Assembly (NCBI GenBank): GCA_020848745.1
Contig: JADLHM010000043.1
Coordinates: forward strand, 1-42,349
Length of the DNA stretch: 42,349 nt
DNA from: Deltaproteobacteria bacterium
GTDB lineage: Bacteria > Desulfobacterota > Binatia > UTPRO1
Reading direction: 5' to 3'
The translations under genes were made by a program, and so were the position numbers. The notes below the pieces were generated by a model that saw only the letters and a program-made list of their open reading frames with translations, searched no databases and was not told the DNA's origin. Of the stretch, positions 6,741 to 16,659 are shown piece after piece. Each line of letters starts with the position of its first letter. Position 1 is the stretch's first letter.

Positions 6741-7227
6741 TTACTGCACGCGCGGCAGGTAGATGCCCGGTGTCGCGAAGATTCTGCGGTTGTCGTCGCG
6801 GAGCTCGAGCCCGAGGAGCTCGAGCGCCGTGCACCCCGGAGCGCCGGGGCCCCCGGGCAAACCGTGATATTTGGGACGGGTGGCGCCGCAGGCATACTGA
6901 TCAATCCAAACCTGGGCGGCGGCATCTTCTCGAAGGGCTCGGCGCGCATCCTCGCCACGTCTAAAGAAGCTCGTGTGCACGGCGGTCCTGGCGGAAACAG
7001 GGAACGATCCGCCGACGTCGATGGCCCAGCTCACGATCATCGCCAAGACAACGCAGCAGGCGGCGCACTGAGCAGCAGTCTGAGACGCCGGCGTCGCCGA
7101 ACGCGCACTGCAGGCGCTCGATCTCAAAGGAGACGAGCCGATCGTAGGTCGCTGTGGCGACGCCGCAAGGGTCGTCCGCGTCCGCGCCGCTTGCGGGGTC
7201 AGTGCAGACGGGGCAACGTGGTGGCAT
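6741..7227 (-). pseudogene. Small cysteine-containing hypothetical gene split by a frameshift
   Basis: From ATG 7227 a frame reads PPRCPVCTDPASGADAD, then YDRLVSFEIERLQCAFGDAG, with CG-rich third positions. Around 7080 good coding composition shifts to a second frame that continues AQCAACCVVLAMIVSWAIDV, later QVWIDQYACGATRPKYHGLP, and ends GIYLPRVQ with TAA at 6741. Neither half matches a family I know. The continuity of composition across the shift suggests one former gene of about 160 residues. The call rests on codon composition only, and the start is a guess. Confidence 0.35.
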
Positions 7228-7477
7228 GACCCTGCACGTCCTACCGCCCGCACTCCGCCGCCGATCGGATCACGATGCGATCCGCGAGGACATCGCGCCG
7301 TATCGCGGAACCTCGGTAGCCGAGCGATCGGAGATCCTCGAGGCGCTCTGTCGCCTTGCTGCAGAGCAGATCGCAGCACGCGCCGACGGCAGGCGCGTCC
7401 TGCAACACCAGGACCCGAGATTGCCGGCCCACGAGCAGCTCTGGATCCGACTAGTGACCGCCGCCCCGCTGACATGA
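7226..7477 (+). CDS. Small helical protein coupled to a nucleotidyltransferase (putative antitoxin)
   Basis: 83 residues from ATG 7226. The C-terminal two thirds are rich in helix formers: SVAERSEILEALCRLAAEQI, then LPAHEQLWIRLVTAA. The stop overlaps the next start as ATGA, so translation is coupled. Small helical proteins encoded just upstream of MNT/AbiEii-type nucleotidyltransferases often act as antitoxins, so this is a candidate partner. I do not recognise a named family. The start overlaps, head to head, the proposed gene on the other strand at 7227. Confidence 0.55.
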   Translation: MTLHVLPPALRRRSDHDAIREDIAPYRGTSVAERSEILEALCRLAAEQIAARADGRRVLQHQDPRLPAHEQLWIRLVTAAPLT

Positions 7478-8037
7478 CGGTTACATCCGCCCCCGAGTTG
7501 GCGCGCCGTCTCTCGGACGTCCTCGAGGTGGCCGGAGTTCCGCATGCGATCGGCGGCGCATTGGCGCTCGGTGTCTGGGGGTTTCCACGCGCGACGAACG
7601 ACGTCGACCTCGACATCTTCGTTGGACCCGACGAGTTGGCGTCCGTACTGGAGGTCCTGTTGCACGGCGGGTTCACGGTCGACGTCGACGCCGCCCTCGA
7701 AAGCGCCCGAACACGGGGAGACTTCAAGCTCTGGTGGCAGGAGATGCGGATCGACGTATTCGTCGCCAGCCTCCCCTTCTACGACAGCGTCCGTCAGCGC
7801 ATACGGCGAGCGCCGCTCGGCGGCCGTCCGGCGTGGTTTATCTCCCCGGAGGACCTTGCCGTCTTCAAGATGCTGTTCTTCCGGACCAAGGACATCCTAG
7901 ACCTCGAACGCCTGATCGCTTTCATGGGCGCCTCGTTCGATCGGGTGTACGTCAGAGACCGGTTGATCGAGCTCGTGGGTCTCGACGACGAGCGGATCGC
8001 GCGATGGGAGAGGATTCTCGGCGACGTCCGCGAATAG
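7474..8037 (+). CDS. MNT/AbiEii-like nucleotidyltransferase (putative toxin)
   Basis: 187 residues with a nucleotidyltransferase fold. HAIGGALALGVWGFPRATND provides the G-G loop and is followed directly by VDLDIFV with the metal-binding D-x-D. EMRIDVFVASLPFY gives the third acidic residue, and ISPEDLAVFKMLFFRTKDI is the typical C-terminal block. Such enzymes transfer nucleotides to RNA or proteins, and many act as toxins paired with a small upstream protein. All catalytic acids are present. The ATGA overlap with the 83-residue gene supports a two-gene unit. Confidence 0.8.
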   Translation: MTVTSAPELARRLSDVLEVAGVPHAIGGALALGVWGFPRATNDVDLDIFVGPDELASVLEVLLHGGFTVDVDAALESARTRGDFKLWWQEMRIDVFVASLPFYDSVRQRIRRAPLGGRPAWFISPEDLAVFKMLFFRTKDILDLERLIAFMGASFDRVYVRDRLIELVGLDDERIARWERILGDVRE

Positions 8038-8149
8038 TCTATCGACACGGTTCCCCCGCGGGAGAGCCCGACCGCATCGGCGCCCGTAACTTCGGACTAG
8101 AGCCGGCTCTGCACGCGCGGCGGGGAGGCTGGTGGTATCGGTGGCACAG

Positions 8150-8285
8150 GAGGGAGGGATGCGCCAGGGGAGCGAGTGCTTCGGCCAGAAACTCCGCCGC
8201 GCGCAGCGCCACCATGGCTCCCGGCGAGAGCATGGGATCGACGAAGCCGAAGGCGTCGCCGACCGCGACCCAGGTCGATAGGCGT
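8150..8285 (-). pseudogene. FAD-dependent oxidoreductase/halogenase-like fragment
   Basis: About 40 residues on the minus strand read TWVAVGDAFGFVDPMLSPGA, then MVALRAAEFLAEAL. This is the conserved second FAD-binding motif (V-G-D-A-x-G-[FQ]-V-D-P) of tryptophan-halogenase-like and geranylgeranyl-reductase-like flavoproteins. A TAA lies in frame just upstream at about 8287, and the match fades after about 8150. It is a scrap with no N-terminal Rossmann motif. Confidence 0.6.
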
Positions 8286-8373
8286 TTTTAGCGCCGTTTT
8301 CGTCGAAGGTTCGCCGTACGGCGGGTGACACAATCCCCAAAGTCGGACGTTGTCCTGAACTGCTGTTCGTCAC

Positions 8374-8661
8374 AGCCCAGGGTACGGGGCTCTGCAACAC
8401 CCCGTGCGTCGGGCAGTCGATGAGGGGCACGCGCGCATGGAGCCGGGTCTGGAGCTGACACGTGTCGAGGTGCCGCCACTCGCGCTCGCGGTGATCGTAG
8501 ATCGTCTGCGTGCTGTGGCACTCGGGGCGCGTCGCCGGCGCATCGGAGGCGCGCTGCGGCCACACGTGCACCGCGTCCCTGGCGACGTTGAGCTCGACTC
8601 GCTCCACACTCCACGGCGCCGTCAGCCCCAAGATCCTCGCGTAAAACTCGTGGTCCCGCAT
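8374..8661 (-). pseudogene. ISL3-family transposase, N-terminal fragment
   Basis: From ATG 8661 the frame reads MRDHEFYARILGLTAPWSVE, then a conserved block ending YDHREREWRHLDTCQLQTRL and a second block PLIDCPTHGV, closing with VPWA. This is the zinc-finger N-terminal region of ISL3-type transposases, though the first CxxC pair is degraded (RPEC where CPxC is usual). Homology stops at VPWA (8374). The frame stays open further into unrelated sequence. With the C-terminal remnant at 1112-1243 it shows at least two past ISL3 events in this region. Confidence 0.75.
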
Positions 8662-8738
8662 CGTCCGCCTCGGCGCCAGGCTTGACCGCGACGACGAACT
8701 CCGTCCGTCCCGAGTCGGTGACCTCCCGCGGTCGGTCG

Positions 8739-10619
8739 CTACTGTGTCGTCGGACGCACCCAGAGCGTGCAGGGCAGCGGAGGCCGGCAGAAGTCGACAT
8801 CCGATTTGCCCTCCTCCCCGATCGTGTGCGACGCGACGCCGGCGACGTTGGTCGCGATCCAGTGGGCGATCGAGGAGTAGCGCTGGCCGAACGTCGGGTC
8901 GTACGTGACGTCATCCATTTCGAGGAGCGTGAACTCGCCGAGCCTGTAGATGAGCGGGGGCTCCGACGTGTTCTGCGCGATCGGCTCGGTCGCCGCGACC
9001 TGTTCGACCGTGCCGAACGGAGAGCCGAGGGCCGCGAGCGCGAGCCCGGGAATCGGCGGGAAGCTCACCATGTGGCTGTAGCCGAGCGGCGCATGGAGGC
9101 GCGCGAGCGCCTCCGGCGTCAGGATCGACGCAAGCGCGCCGAACCTCCACGACTGCGGGCGGATGAGCATGAAGGTCGCGGTCCGCGGCAGCCTCGCGGC
9201 GAGAGCCCTCCAGGCGGACGTGTCGTCGAGGTCCACGCTCTCGGACTTCGTGCCGAGCAACCCCCACGTGGCTTCGAGGAGCCGGACGAAGGCGTCGCAG
9301 CGCGCCACGCCCGCGCCCTCGAAGCGGACCGGCTCGCTGAGTGCTTCCTCCTCGTGCGTCCCCCCCTCACACTCGAAACGGTGGCGTCCGCCGCGGTCGT
9401 TGGGAAAGCCGAACGCGAGGAGGTCGGAGAGCATCCAGTCGCGGTAGTAGCGGAGCCGCGTGCCCGACTGTAGCGTGCCGGTGCTTGGATTGAGCCGTGT
9501 GCGCGTGAATTCCAGGCTCATGAACGCCGACCAGACCCGCTCGTCGAGCGCGACCGCGCTCGTGGCCCTCACCCCGTCAGGCATGGCAAAGGCGAAGAGC
9601 GACACGAAGGGAATCAGGGTAGACCTCGTCGGACGCGCCGGCGTGACGAAGACGATCTGCGCGGTCTCGCCGGCGTCGAGGCTCGCGCTCTGGTCGTCCC
9701 CATATTCGATGGTGGCGTGCCATTCGACGCGAAGATCGTGGCGTCCATAGACGTCCGGGAAGGTCTCGCGGTTCTCGCCAACGACGAGGGTCGCGACCCA
9801 TTCGTCAGTGAATTGCTCCGTGGCATCGCGAAGCTCGAGATGGAAGGTCTGGTCGCCGATGGTCACGACCCCACCGATCCGCACCGCCGAGACGCCCTCG
9901 GCGGCGAGGGCCGGCGGCACCTTGACGCGCACGCCGTCGAAGATGATGGACTCGCCGCCGACGACGGTCACCGGCCATTTGAGCTCCGTTTTGCCATCGA
10001 GACCCGCGGTACCGCCGGTCTCGCTGGCACAGTCACGCCACTGCCACAGCGGACCGACGGTCTCGCTGTCGCATTGGTCGGGGTGGTAGTCCGCGAGCTC
10101 CTGTTTCGGAACCGGACAGGGCACCCCCTGCTCGCTGCCCTCCTCGCAATCGCGGACGAGCGGCGTCGCTAGCAGGGCGACCGCGTTCACGAGGCGGCCC
10201 GTCGGGTTGATCTCGACCGTGACGGTCACGTGGGTGCCGACGCCGATGCAGACGGTGAGGTCGGCGACCTCGTCCGCGGCGACGACACCGGTGGTCGTGT
10301 TGCTAGGATCGCTGCTGCTGAAGTCGGCCGTCACGCCTGCGAAGACGGCATCGCCGAGCGGGGTGTCGGGAGGGAGGTTCGGATCGAAGCCCGAGATCCT
10401 GGCCGTGATCCGGACCACGTCGCCGGCCTGCACCGGATGGCTCCGCAACAGCTCGGGGCCGCCCTCGCAATCGCCAGCGTTGTCGACGGTCGCGGAAAAG
10501 CTTTCCGTAATCGACGTCGGCGGCGAAAGCGCGGCGGCCGAAGGCGGCGCGCCGAGCAGCGTGCATCCGAGCCCGGCGAGCGCCGCCAGGAGCCGCAGCG
10601 CGTGGCGCGGAGCGGTCAC
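8739..10619 (-). CDS. Large exported protein of unknown function, last gene of the sigma-factor cluster
   Basis: 626 residues from a GTG at 10619, overlapping the previous gene's TGA as GTGA. A clear signal peptide (RLLAALAGLGCTLLG, cleavage near SAAA) is followed by beta-rich sequence with scattered cysteine pairs: NAGDCEGGPELLRSHPVQAG, VRDCEEGSEQGVPCPVP and DFCRPPLPCTLWV at the end. The N-terminal 150 residues look like an Ig-like or cohesin-like beta domain (VVRITARISGFDPN, VTVTVEINPTGRL). I do not recognise a family for the rest. Position in the cluster suggests export to the envelope or surface with the solenoid protein, under the upstream sigma factor. Confidence 0.75.
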   Translation of the reverse strand: MTAPRHALRLLAALAGLGCTLLGAPPSAAALSPPTSITESFSATVDNAGDCEGGPELLRSHPVQAGDVVRITARISGFDPNLPPDTPLGDAVFAGVTADFSSSDPSNTTTGVVAADEVADLTVCIGVGTHVTVTVEINPTGRLVNAVALLATPLVRDCEEGSEQGVPCPVPKQELADYHPDQCDSETVGPLWQWRDCASETGGTAGLDGKTELKWPVTVVGGESIIFDGVRVKVPPALAAEGVSAVRIGGVVTIGDQTFHLELRDATEQFTDEWVATLVVGENRETFPDVYGRHDLRVEWHATIEYGDDQSASLDAGETAQIVFVTPARPTRSTLIPFVSLFAFAMPDGVRATSAVALDERVWSAFMSLEFTRTRLNPSTGTLQSGTRLRYYRDWMLSDLLAFGFPNDRGGRHRFECEGGTHEEEALSEPVRFEGAGVARCDAFVRLLEATWGLLGTKSESVDLDDTSAWRALAARLPRTATFMLIRPQSWRFGALASILTPEALARLHAPLGYSHMVSFPPIPGLALAALGSPFGTVEQVAATEPIAQNTSEPPLIYRLGEFTLLEMDDVTYDPTFGQRYSSIAHWIATNVAGVASHTIGEEGKSDVDFCRPPLPCTLWVRPTTQ

Positions 10620-11821
10620 GGCGTCACCGTGTTGGCGCCGCCGCCGAGGTCGATCTTCTGCTCGCCCCCGAAGACCGGCGCGTTCAGGAAGCGTAGCTCG
10701 TCGTCCCCCGCCCCGGCCGTCACCGCGAGCGACCCGGTAATGGTGCCGGCGTCGACGGTGATCGCGTTGGCGCCGGCGCCGGCCGCGAGCTTCGCCGCGC
10801 CGTTCACCGTCGCGCCCTGAAGCGTCAGGATGTCGGGGCCCTTCTTGGCCCTCACGCCGAGCGGGCCGAGCGTGCTGCCGTTCCGGATCTCGAGCTGGTT
10901 CGCGCCGTCCCCGAGGTCCGCCGTCGCGGCGCCGCCGGCGGTGACGGCGTCGAGGGTCAGCACATCCGCACCCGCGCCGCCCTTGTACGCGAGCTTGCCG
11001 ACGGCCGTCAGCGCCTGCATCGTTACGTCGTTCGTGCCGGCGCCCGTCTTGACCGCGAGGCCCGCGCCGACGGTGGCCGTGTTGACGACGATCCGGTCGT
11101 CGCCCGCGCCGCTCGCGCAGATGAGCCCGCCACCGACGGTGAGCGCGGTCGCGAACGCGGCGTTACCGTCGCCACCGCCGTCGAGTGCCAGCGCCTTCGT
11201 GGTTTCGACGGCGGTCACCATGAGGGTGTCGATGCCGGCGCCGCCCACGATCTTGCCGCTCTCGACCATCGCACCCGCGATCGTGACGAAGTCGTCGCCG
11301 GCGCCGGTATCGATGCCCGCCGCGCGCGCCGCGGTGAGCGCGCCGATCACGACCGCGTCGCTCCCCGCCCCCGCCTTGACGGCGAGCTTGCCGGTGAACG
11401 TGGCCGTGCCGCCGAGAACCGCGTTCGCGCCGGCGCCGAGGTCGATCTTGGCGGCGCCGTCGACAGTCACGCTCGTGAAGCTCACCGCGTCCCCGCCGGC
11501 CCCGCCCTTGTAGGCGAGGGCGCCTGTGACCGTCGTCTCGTCGAGGGCGAGCGCGTTCTCGCCCGCACCGAGATCCGCCTTGACGCCACCGCCGATCGTC
11601 GTCGCCTCGACTATCACGACGTCGGCGCCGGCCGCGCCCTTCGCGACGAGCTTCCCGGGAACCGTCGCCGACCCGAGCGTCGTCCGGTTGCTCCCCGTGC
11701 CGAGCGCGAGCACGAGGTCCTTGGTCACGCCGTCAAAGACGCGCGCGGTCGCGGCGCCGTCGAGCGTCGTCGGTGCGACCGGCGTGACCTCGAGCGTTGG
11801 CGGAAGGTTAGCATCCGACGT
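10616..11821 (-). CDS. 22-residue-repeat solenoid protein; start codon not resolved
   Basis: About 400 residues made almost entirely of some 17 tandem repeats of about 22 residues. Typical units read LAYKGGAGGDAVSFTSVTV and AKIDLGAGANAVLGG. Each carries a G-x-G-x-[DN] turn like RTX half-repeats, followed by alternating hydrophobic residues. This predicts a right-handed beta-helix or solenoid. The TGA overlaps the next gene's GTG. Coding-like sequence (NLPPTLEVTPVAPTTLDG) begins right after the upstream stop at 11823, but the first usable in-frame start is GTG 11728, which would discard it. No signal peptide is visible. Either the 5' end was lost or an unusual start is used. I do not recognise a named family. 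Confidence 0.65.
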   Translation of the reverse strand, partial: TSDANLPPTLEVTPVAPTTLDGAATARVFDGVTKDLVLALGTGSNRTTLGSATVPGKLVAKGAAGADVVIVEATTIGGGVKADLGAGENALALDETTVTGALAYKGGAGGDAVSFTSVTVDGAAKIDLGAGANAVLGGTATFTGKLAVKAGAGSDAVVIGALTAARAAGIDTGAGDDFVTIAGAMVESGKIVGGAGIDTLMVTAVETTKALALDGGGDGNAAFATALTVGGGLICASGAGDDRIVVNTATVGAGLAVKTGAGTNDVTMQALTAVGKLAYKGGAGADVLTLDAVTAGGAATADLGDGANQLEIRNGSTLGPLGVRAKKGPDILTLQGATVNGAAKLAAGAGANAITVDAGTITGSLAVTAGAGDDELRFLNAPVFGGEQKIDLGGGANTVTP

Positions 11822-11822
11822 A

Positions 11823-12155
11823 TCAGTCGCGGCGCTTGCGCCGGTCCTCGGAGCGTCGCCGCAGGTCCTGCCGCTGCGCCGGCGGCATCTCTCGATATTC
11901 CCGGTAGTTCGAGCGCAGGCGCTCCTTCTCCTGCGACGGGAGCTGCTGCCAGCGATCGTAGTTGCGCTCGATCTGGCGCTGCTGGTCGGGCGGCATCTTC
12001 TGGAAGCGCTCGTAGTTGCGGTAGGCCTCGCCGCGCTCTTGCGGCGACATCTCCTGCCAGCTCTGGGCGACGCGCTCACCGCCGCGCGCTGGCGCCGCCA
12101 TCACGACGAGCGCGGCGCACGTGGCCGCGAGCGCGACGGCCGTGCGCGCGCTCAC
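11823..12155 (-). CDS. DUF3106-like small exported protein
   Basis: 110 residues from GTG 12155, overlapping the anti-sigma stop as GTGA. The N-terminal SARTAVALAATCAALVVMAA is a signal peptide. The mature part is a run of Trp/Tyr-spaced helices: SWQEMSPQERGEAYRNYERF, FQKMPPDQQRQIERNYDRWQ, QLPSQEKERLRSNYREYREM, and an Arg-rich end. This periodic [MLP]-P-x-[EQ]-x-[RQ]-x-x-x-x-x-N-Y pattern is the DUF3106 signature. DUF3106 genes commonly follow ECF sigma/anti-sigma genes. Its location suggests a periplasmic role in sensing or modulating the anti-sigma factor, in the manner of the CpxP/RseB class; that role is inferred. Confidence 0.75.
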   Translation of the reverse strand: MSARTAVALAATCAALVVMAAPARGGERVAQSWQEMSPQERGEAYRNYERFQKMPPDQQRQIERNYDRWQQLPSQEKERLRSNYREYREMPPAQRQDLRRRSEDRRKRRD

Positions 12156-12769
12156 CCGGCACCGCCGTCGCCACCCTCGCGCTGCTCGCGCAGCGAGCCG
12201 AGATACTCGAGGGTCTCGAGCCGGCGGACCACCGGGAGCCTCAGGAAGAGCTCGGGATGCTCGCGGAGCTCCGGCGGCAGGTCCTCGAGACGGAGCTGGT
12301 CGACGTCCGCGACCTGCCCGGCGTCGGGGCTCGTGTGCGGCGGCGCCGCCGCCACGGCCACGGGCGCCGCCTTCGCGTCGCGCGGCGGCGCGGCGGCGCT
12401 CCGGTCGCGCGGCGCGGCGGGCGCGGGCGGCGCGGCGGTGAACGAGCGCAGCGCGAGGGTCAAGACCGCGGCGGCCGCGAGCGCGGGCACGATCCAGCGG
12501 AGCGCGCGGGCACCGCCCCGCCGGGCCGCGAGCGGCGTCGGCTCGGCGGCGAGGCGGCGTGCGAAGTCGGTCGCGAAGGCCGGGCCCGGCTCGAGACGCG
12601 GGAGGTCGGCGAGCCACCCCTGGAGCGTCGTCAGGCGCTCCAGCTCGCGCCGGCACGTCGGGCAGCCCGCCAGATGGTCCGCGATGGGACGGCGGGCGGC
12701 GTCGGCGAGCTCGCCGTCGAGATAGGCGACGAGCTCGGGGCTCGTGCGTTCGCAGGCGGAGTCGCTCAC
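12152..12769 (-). CDS. Zinc-finger transmembrane anti-sigma factor
   Basis: 205 residues from GTG 12769. The N-terminal zf-HC2 motif is intact, with H32, C36 and C39 in DHLAGCPTCRREL. A single membrane segment at about residues 92-108 (WIVPALAAAAVLTLAL) is followed by a Pro/Ala-rich periplasmic stretch and a helical C-terminus (LEDLPPELREHPELFLRLPV). In this class the cytoplasmic zinc domain binds and holds the ECF sigma factor until a signal across the membrane releases it. It overlaps the sigma gene upstream and the DUF3106 gene downstream by GTGA, so the three are coupled. Confidence 0.85.
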   Translation of the reverse strand: MSDSACERTSPELVAYLDGELADAARRPIADHLAGCPTCRRELERLTTLQGWLADLPRLEPGPAFATDFARRLAAEPTPLAARRGGARALRWIVPALAAAAVLTLALRSFTAAPPAPAAPRDRSAAAPPRDAKAAPVAVAAAPPHTSPDAGQVADVDQLRLEDLPPELREHPELFLRLPVVRRLETLEYLGSLREQREGGDGGAG

Positions 12770-13374
12770 AGGAACTCGGCCAGCTCCTTTCGCATGGTCG
12801 CGGTCGCGCGGAACACCAGGCTCTTGACGGCGCTCTCCGTGGTTTCGAGCGCCTCGGCGACCTCCAGGTACGACAGGCCGTCGACCCGGCTCATGAGGAG
12901 CGCGGCGCGCTGATTCGGGGGCAACGCCTCGAGCACTTCGTGGATCTTAGCTTCGAGCTGTCGACCGGCCAAGGCGCCGTCCCCGGCGACGGCGGTCGGA
13001 TCGGGGAACGCGATCTCGCTGCGCTTCCGCTCGTCGTCGGGCGTGTGCTCGAGGGGACGGCGCGGATGGCGGTGCTCCGGCCGGCGCACTTCGTTCAGGC
13101 AGGCGTTGGTCGCGATGCGGTAGAGCCAGGTCGTGAACTTCGCCGTCGGCTCGTAGCGGCCGGCGGCCCGATAGAGCTGCAGGAACACGTCCTGCGCGAT
13201 TTCTTCCGCCCGCTGGCGGCTTCCCACGAAATGAAACGCGAAGTTCACGATCGACCGACTGTGCTTGTCGAACAGCTCGCGGAAGGCCTCCGCATCGCCC
13301 GCCCGGACGCGCAACATCCGTTGCACGTCCGGATCGGACGCGGGGTCGGCGAGCGTCACGTCGTCTCGCTTCAA
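12766..13374 (-). CDS. ECF-family RNA polymerase sigma factor
   Basis: About 202 residues from TTG 13374 (LKRDDVTLADP); GTG 13359 is an alternative start and even longer forms are possible. Region 2 is clear: DAEAFRELFDKHSRSIVNFA, then AEEIAQDVFLQLYRAAGRYE and FTTWLYRIATNACLNEVRR. Region 4 follows: LPPNQRAALLMSRVDGLSYL, then EVAEALETTESAVKSLVFRA. The order sigma, anti-sigma, DUF3106 is typical. I could not identify a matching autoregulated promoter with confidence. The divergent neighbour is a histidine kinase at 13539. Confidence 0.9.
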   Translation of the reverse strand: MKRDDVTLADPASDPDVQRMLRVRAGDAEAFRELFDKHSRSIVNFAFHFVGSRQRAEEIAQDVFLQLYRAAGRYEPTAKFTTWLYRIATNACLNEVRRPEHRHPRRPLEHTPDDERKRSEIAFPDPTAVAGDGALAGRQLEAKIHEVLEALPPNQRAALLMSRVDGLSYLEVAEALETTESAVKSLVFRATATMRKELAEFL

Positions 13375-13538
13375 AGCTCGACGTCTCCGCGAGTTGCGCG
13401 ATCGGGGCCGGGCGGCACGGGAACCTCCTATAGAGGATGGCGCCCGCCCACGCACCTGATCGAGAGCCCTGCGGGGGCACGCTGGCACGAGGGGGGCCGA
13501 CTTGGTACAGACTCGGCGGTTCGTCCGGCCACGACCGA

Positions 13539-15121
13539 ATGAGTGCAGAAGGGCACGACGACGCTCTCGACGAGCACCTCCGGCGCATCGAAGGATACAT
13601 GCGGGGGTGCTCGCTGCTGCGTTTCCCGCGCACCCGGAGCTCCCTCCGCGACGAGCTGGCGCGGGTGCTCGACGAGACCATGTCCGACGTCGTAGCGGGC
13701 TGGGTGGCCCACATCGGGCCCGCGTTCGGCATCCCGCAGACGCGCTGGCCCGCGCTCTCGGAGGACATCGAGATCGCCCTCCGGCGCTGGGTGCGGCACA
13801 TCGCCGACCCCGAGGACTGCGGCACCTACGTCTACCTGCGGAGCCACGCGAGCCGGGGCTTCATCTCCAAGTTCCCGCCGTCACGCTTCCTTTCGGGGCA
13901 GATGAAGGCGTTCCAGCTGATGGGAAACGCCGTCCGCCGGCGGTATGCCGACGACCGGCCGCGGCGGGCCGAGCTGCTCGCACTCCTCGCCCAGGAGTTC
14001 GAGGAGCGCCTCCTGCACATCACCGACTTCTTCGTGGAGGCGCGCGAGGAGCAGCTGCGCGAGCAGGAGGCGACGTACCGCCGCTCGATCGACAGCGCTC
14101 CGGCGGCGATCTTCAGGATCGATTGGAACACCGGCGCGGTCCTGGCGGCGAACCACGTCGCCGAGCAGAGCCTGGAGTACGCCTCCGAGGAGCTCCGCGG
14201 CATGACCACGTGGGACCTGCATCCGCCCGACGAGCGCTCGGCGGCGCTCGCCCTCTGGGAGCAGACGCGCGCCGAGGGCAACGCGAATCGCGACGACCTC
14301 CACCACCGCGCCAAGAGCGGCACGATCATCCCGGTCTTCATCAACTCCGGCGTCATCGAGTACGGCGAGCAGCGCTTCATCCAGCAGATCTGCGTCGACA
14401 TGTCGGACCGCCAGCGCCTCGAGGAACAGTTGATCCAGTCGGAGAAGATGGCCGCGATCGGGCAGCTCGCCGCCGGCATCGCTCACGAGATCCGCAATCC
14501 CCTCGCGATCATCATGAACGCGCTCTACGATCTCGCGGAGATCGTCGACAAGAACAACCCCGAAGTGCGCGAGGACCTGCGGATCGCGAAGGAGGAGATG
14601 GATCGCGTGCAGACGATCATCAACAGCCTGCTCGAGTTTTCGCGCGACTCGCGGGCGGTGATCGAGCTCGTCGACGCGAACGATCTCCTTCGCAAGACGC
14701 TGCTCCTGATGAACAAGTACCTCCAGAACAGCGACGTGCGGGTGGTGACGGACTTCGGCGACATCGGACCCTGCGCGGCGAACCAGAACGCGCTCCGCCA
14801 GATCTTCCTGAACCTCATCACCAACGCGGTGCAGGCGATGCCGCACGGCGGGGAGCTCAGCATCCGGACCTCGCTCTCTCCCGACCGGCGGGTGCGGGTC
14901 GAGTTCACCGACACCGGCATCGGCATCCCGTCGGATCAGCTGAGCGACATCTTCAATCCGTTCTTCACGACCAAGTCGCCCGGACAGGGCACGGGCCTCG
15001 GACTCTCGGTGGTCCACTCGGTCGTGCGCCGCTACCACGGCGAGATCAGCGTCCGCAGCACGCCCAACGTGGGCACGACCTTCGTGATCGAGCTGGCGAC
15101 GGGGCGGAGCGAGGCGACGGC

Positions 15122-15125
<4 letters not shown>
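13539..15125 (+). CDS. PAS-domain sensor histidine kinase (NtrB-like)
   Basis: 528 residues starting at ATG 13539 (MSAEGHDDALDEHL). An upstream extension in the same frame is possible but looks non-coding. An N-terminal helical region (about 1-170) precedes a PAS domain (about 180-290: RSIDSAPAAIFRIDWNTGAV). The HisKA box is GIAHEIRNPLAI, with the phosphorylated H316. The ATPase domain has NLITNAVQAMPHGG, DTGIGIPSDQL and the GQGTGLGLSVV lid. No membrane segment is seen, so it is a cytoplasmic sensor. The stop overlaps the start of the sigma-54 regulator gene as ATGA, marking them as a two-component pair. Confidence 0.9.
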
Positions 15126-16522
<1,397 letters not shown>

Positions 16523-16546
16523 CTCAGGGGTGTCACGCTTCGCGAC

Positions 16547-16575
16547 GCCCGGCCCGGACCCCCGTCCGGGCGGGC
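16547..16575 (+). terminator. Hairpin terminator after the two-component pair
   Basis: GCCCG-g-CCCGGAC, a four-C loop, then GTCCGGG-CGGGC form a 12-bp stem with one bulged G. It lies 25 bases after the regulator's stop. No T-run follows, so it would be a non-canonical or Rho-assisted terminator. Confidence 0.5.
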
Positions 16576-16659
16576 TGGTGCGATTGTGGGACCCTGCGCG
16601 CCTTCGGGGCTGTAGCGTCATCCCCGCGCGTGGCATATTTCGTGCTGACCCGATCCCGA

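Noticed and set aside
13419-13440. GGGAACC plus TATAGAGG resembling an ECF-type promoter toward the histidine kinase
   Set aside because: The -10 spacing does not fit and the imperfect dyad CCTC-CTATA-GAGG is too weak to call.
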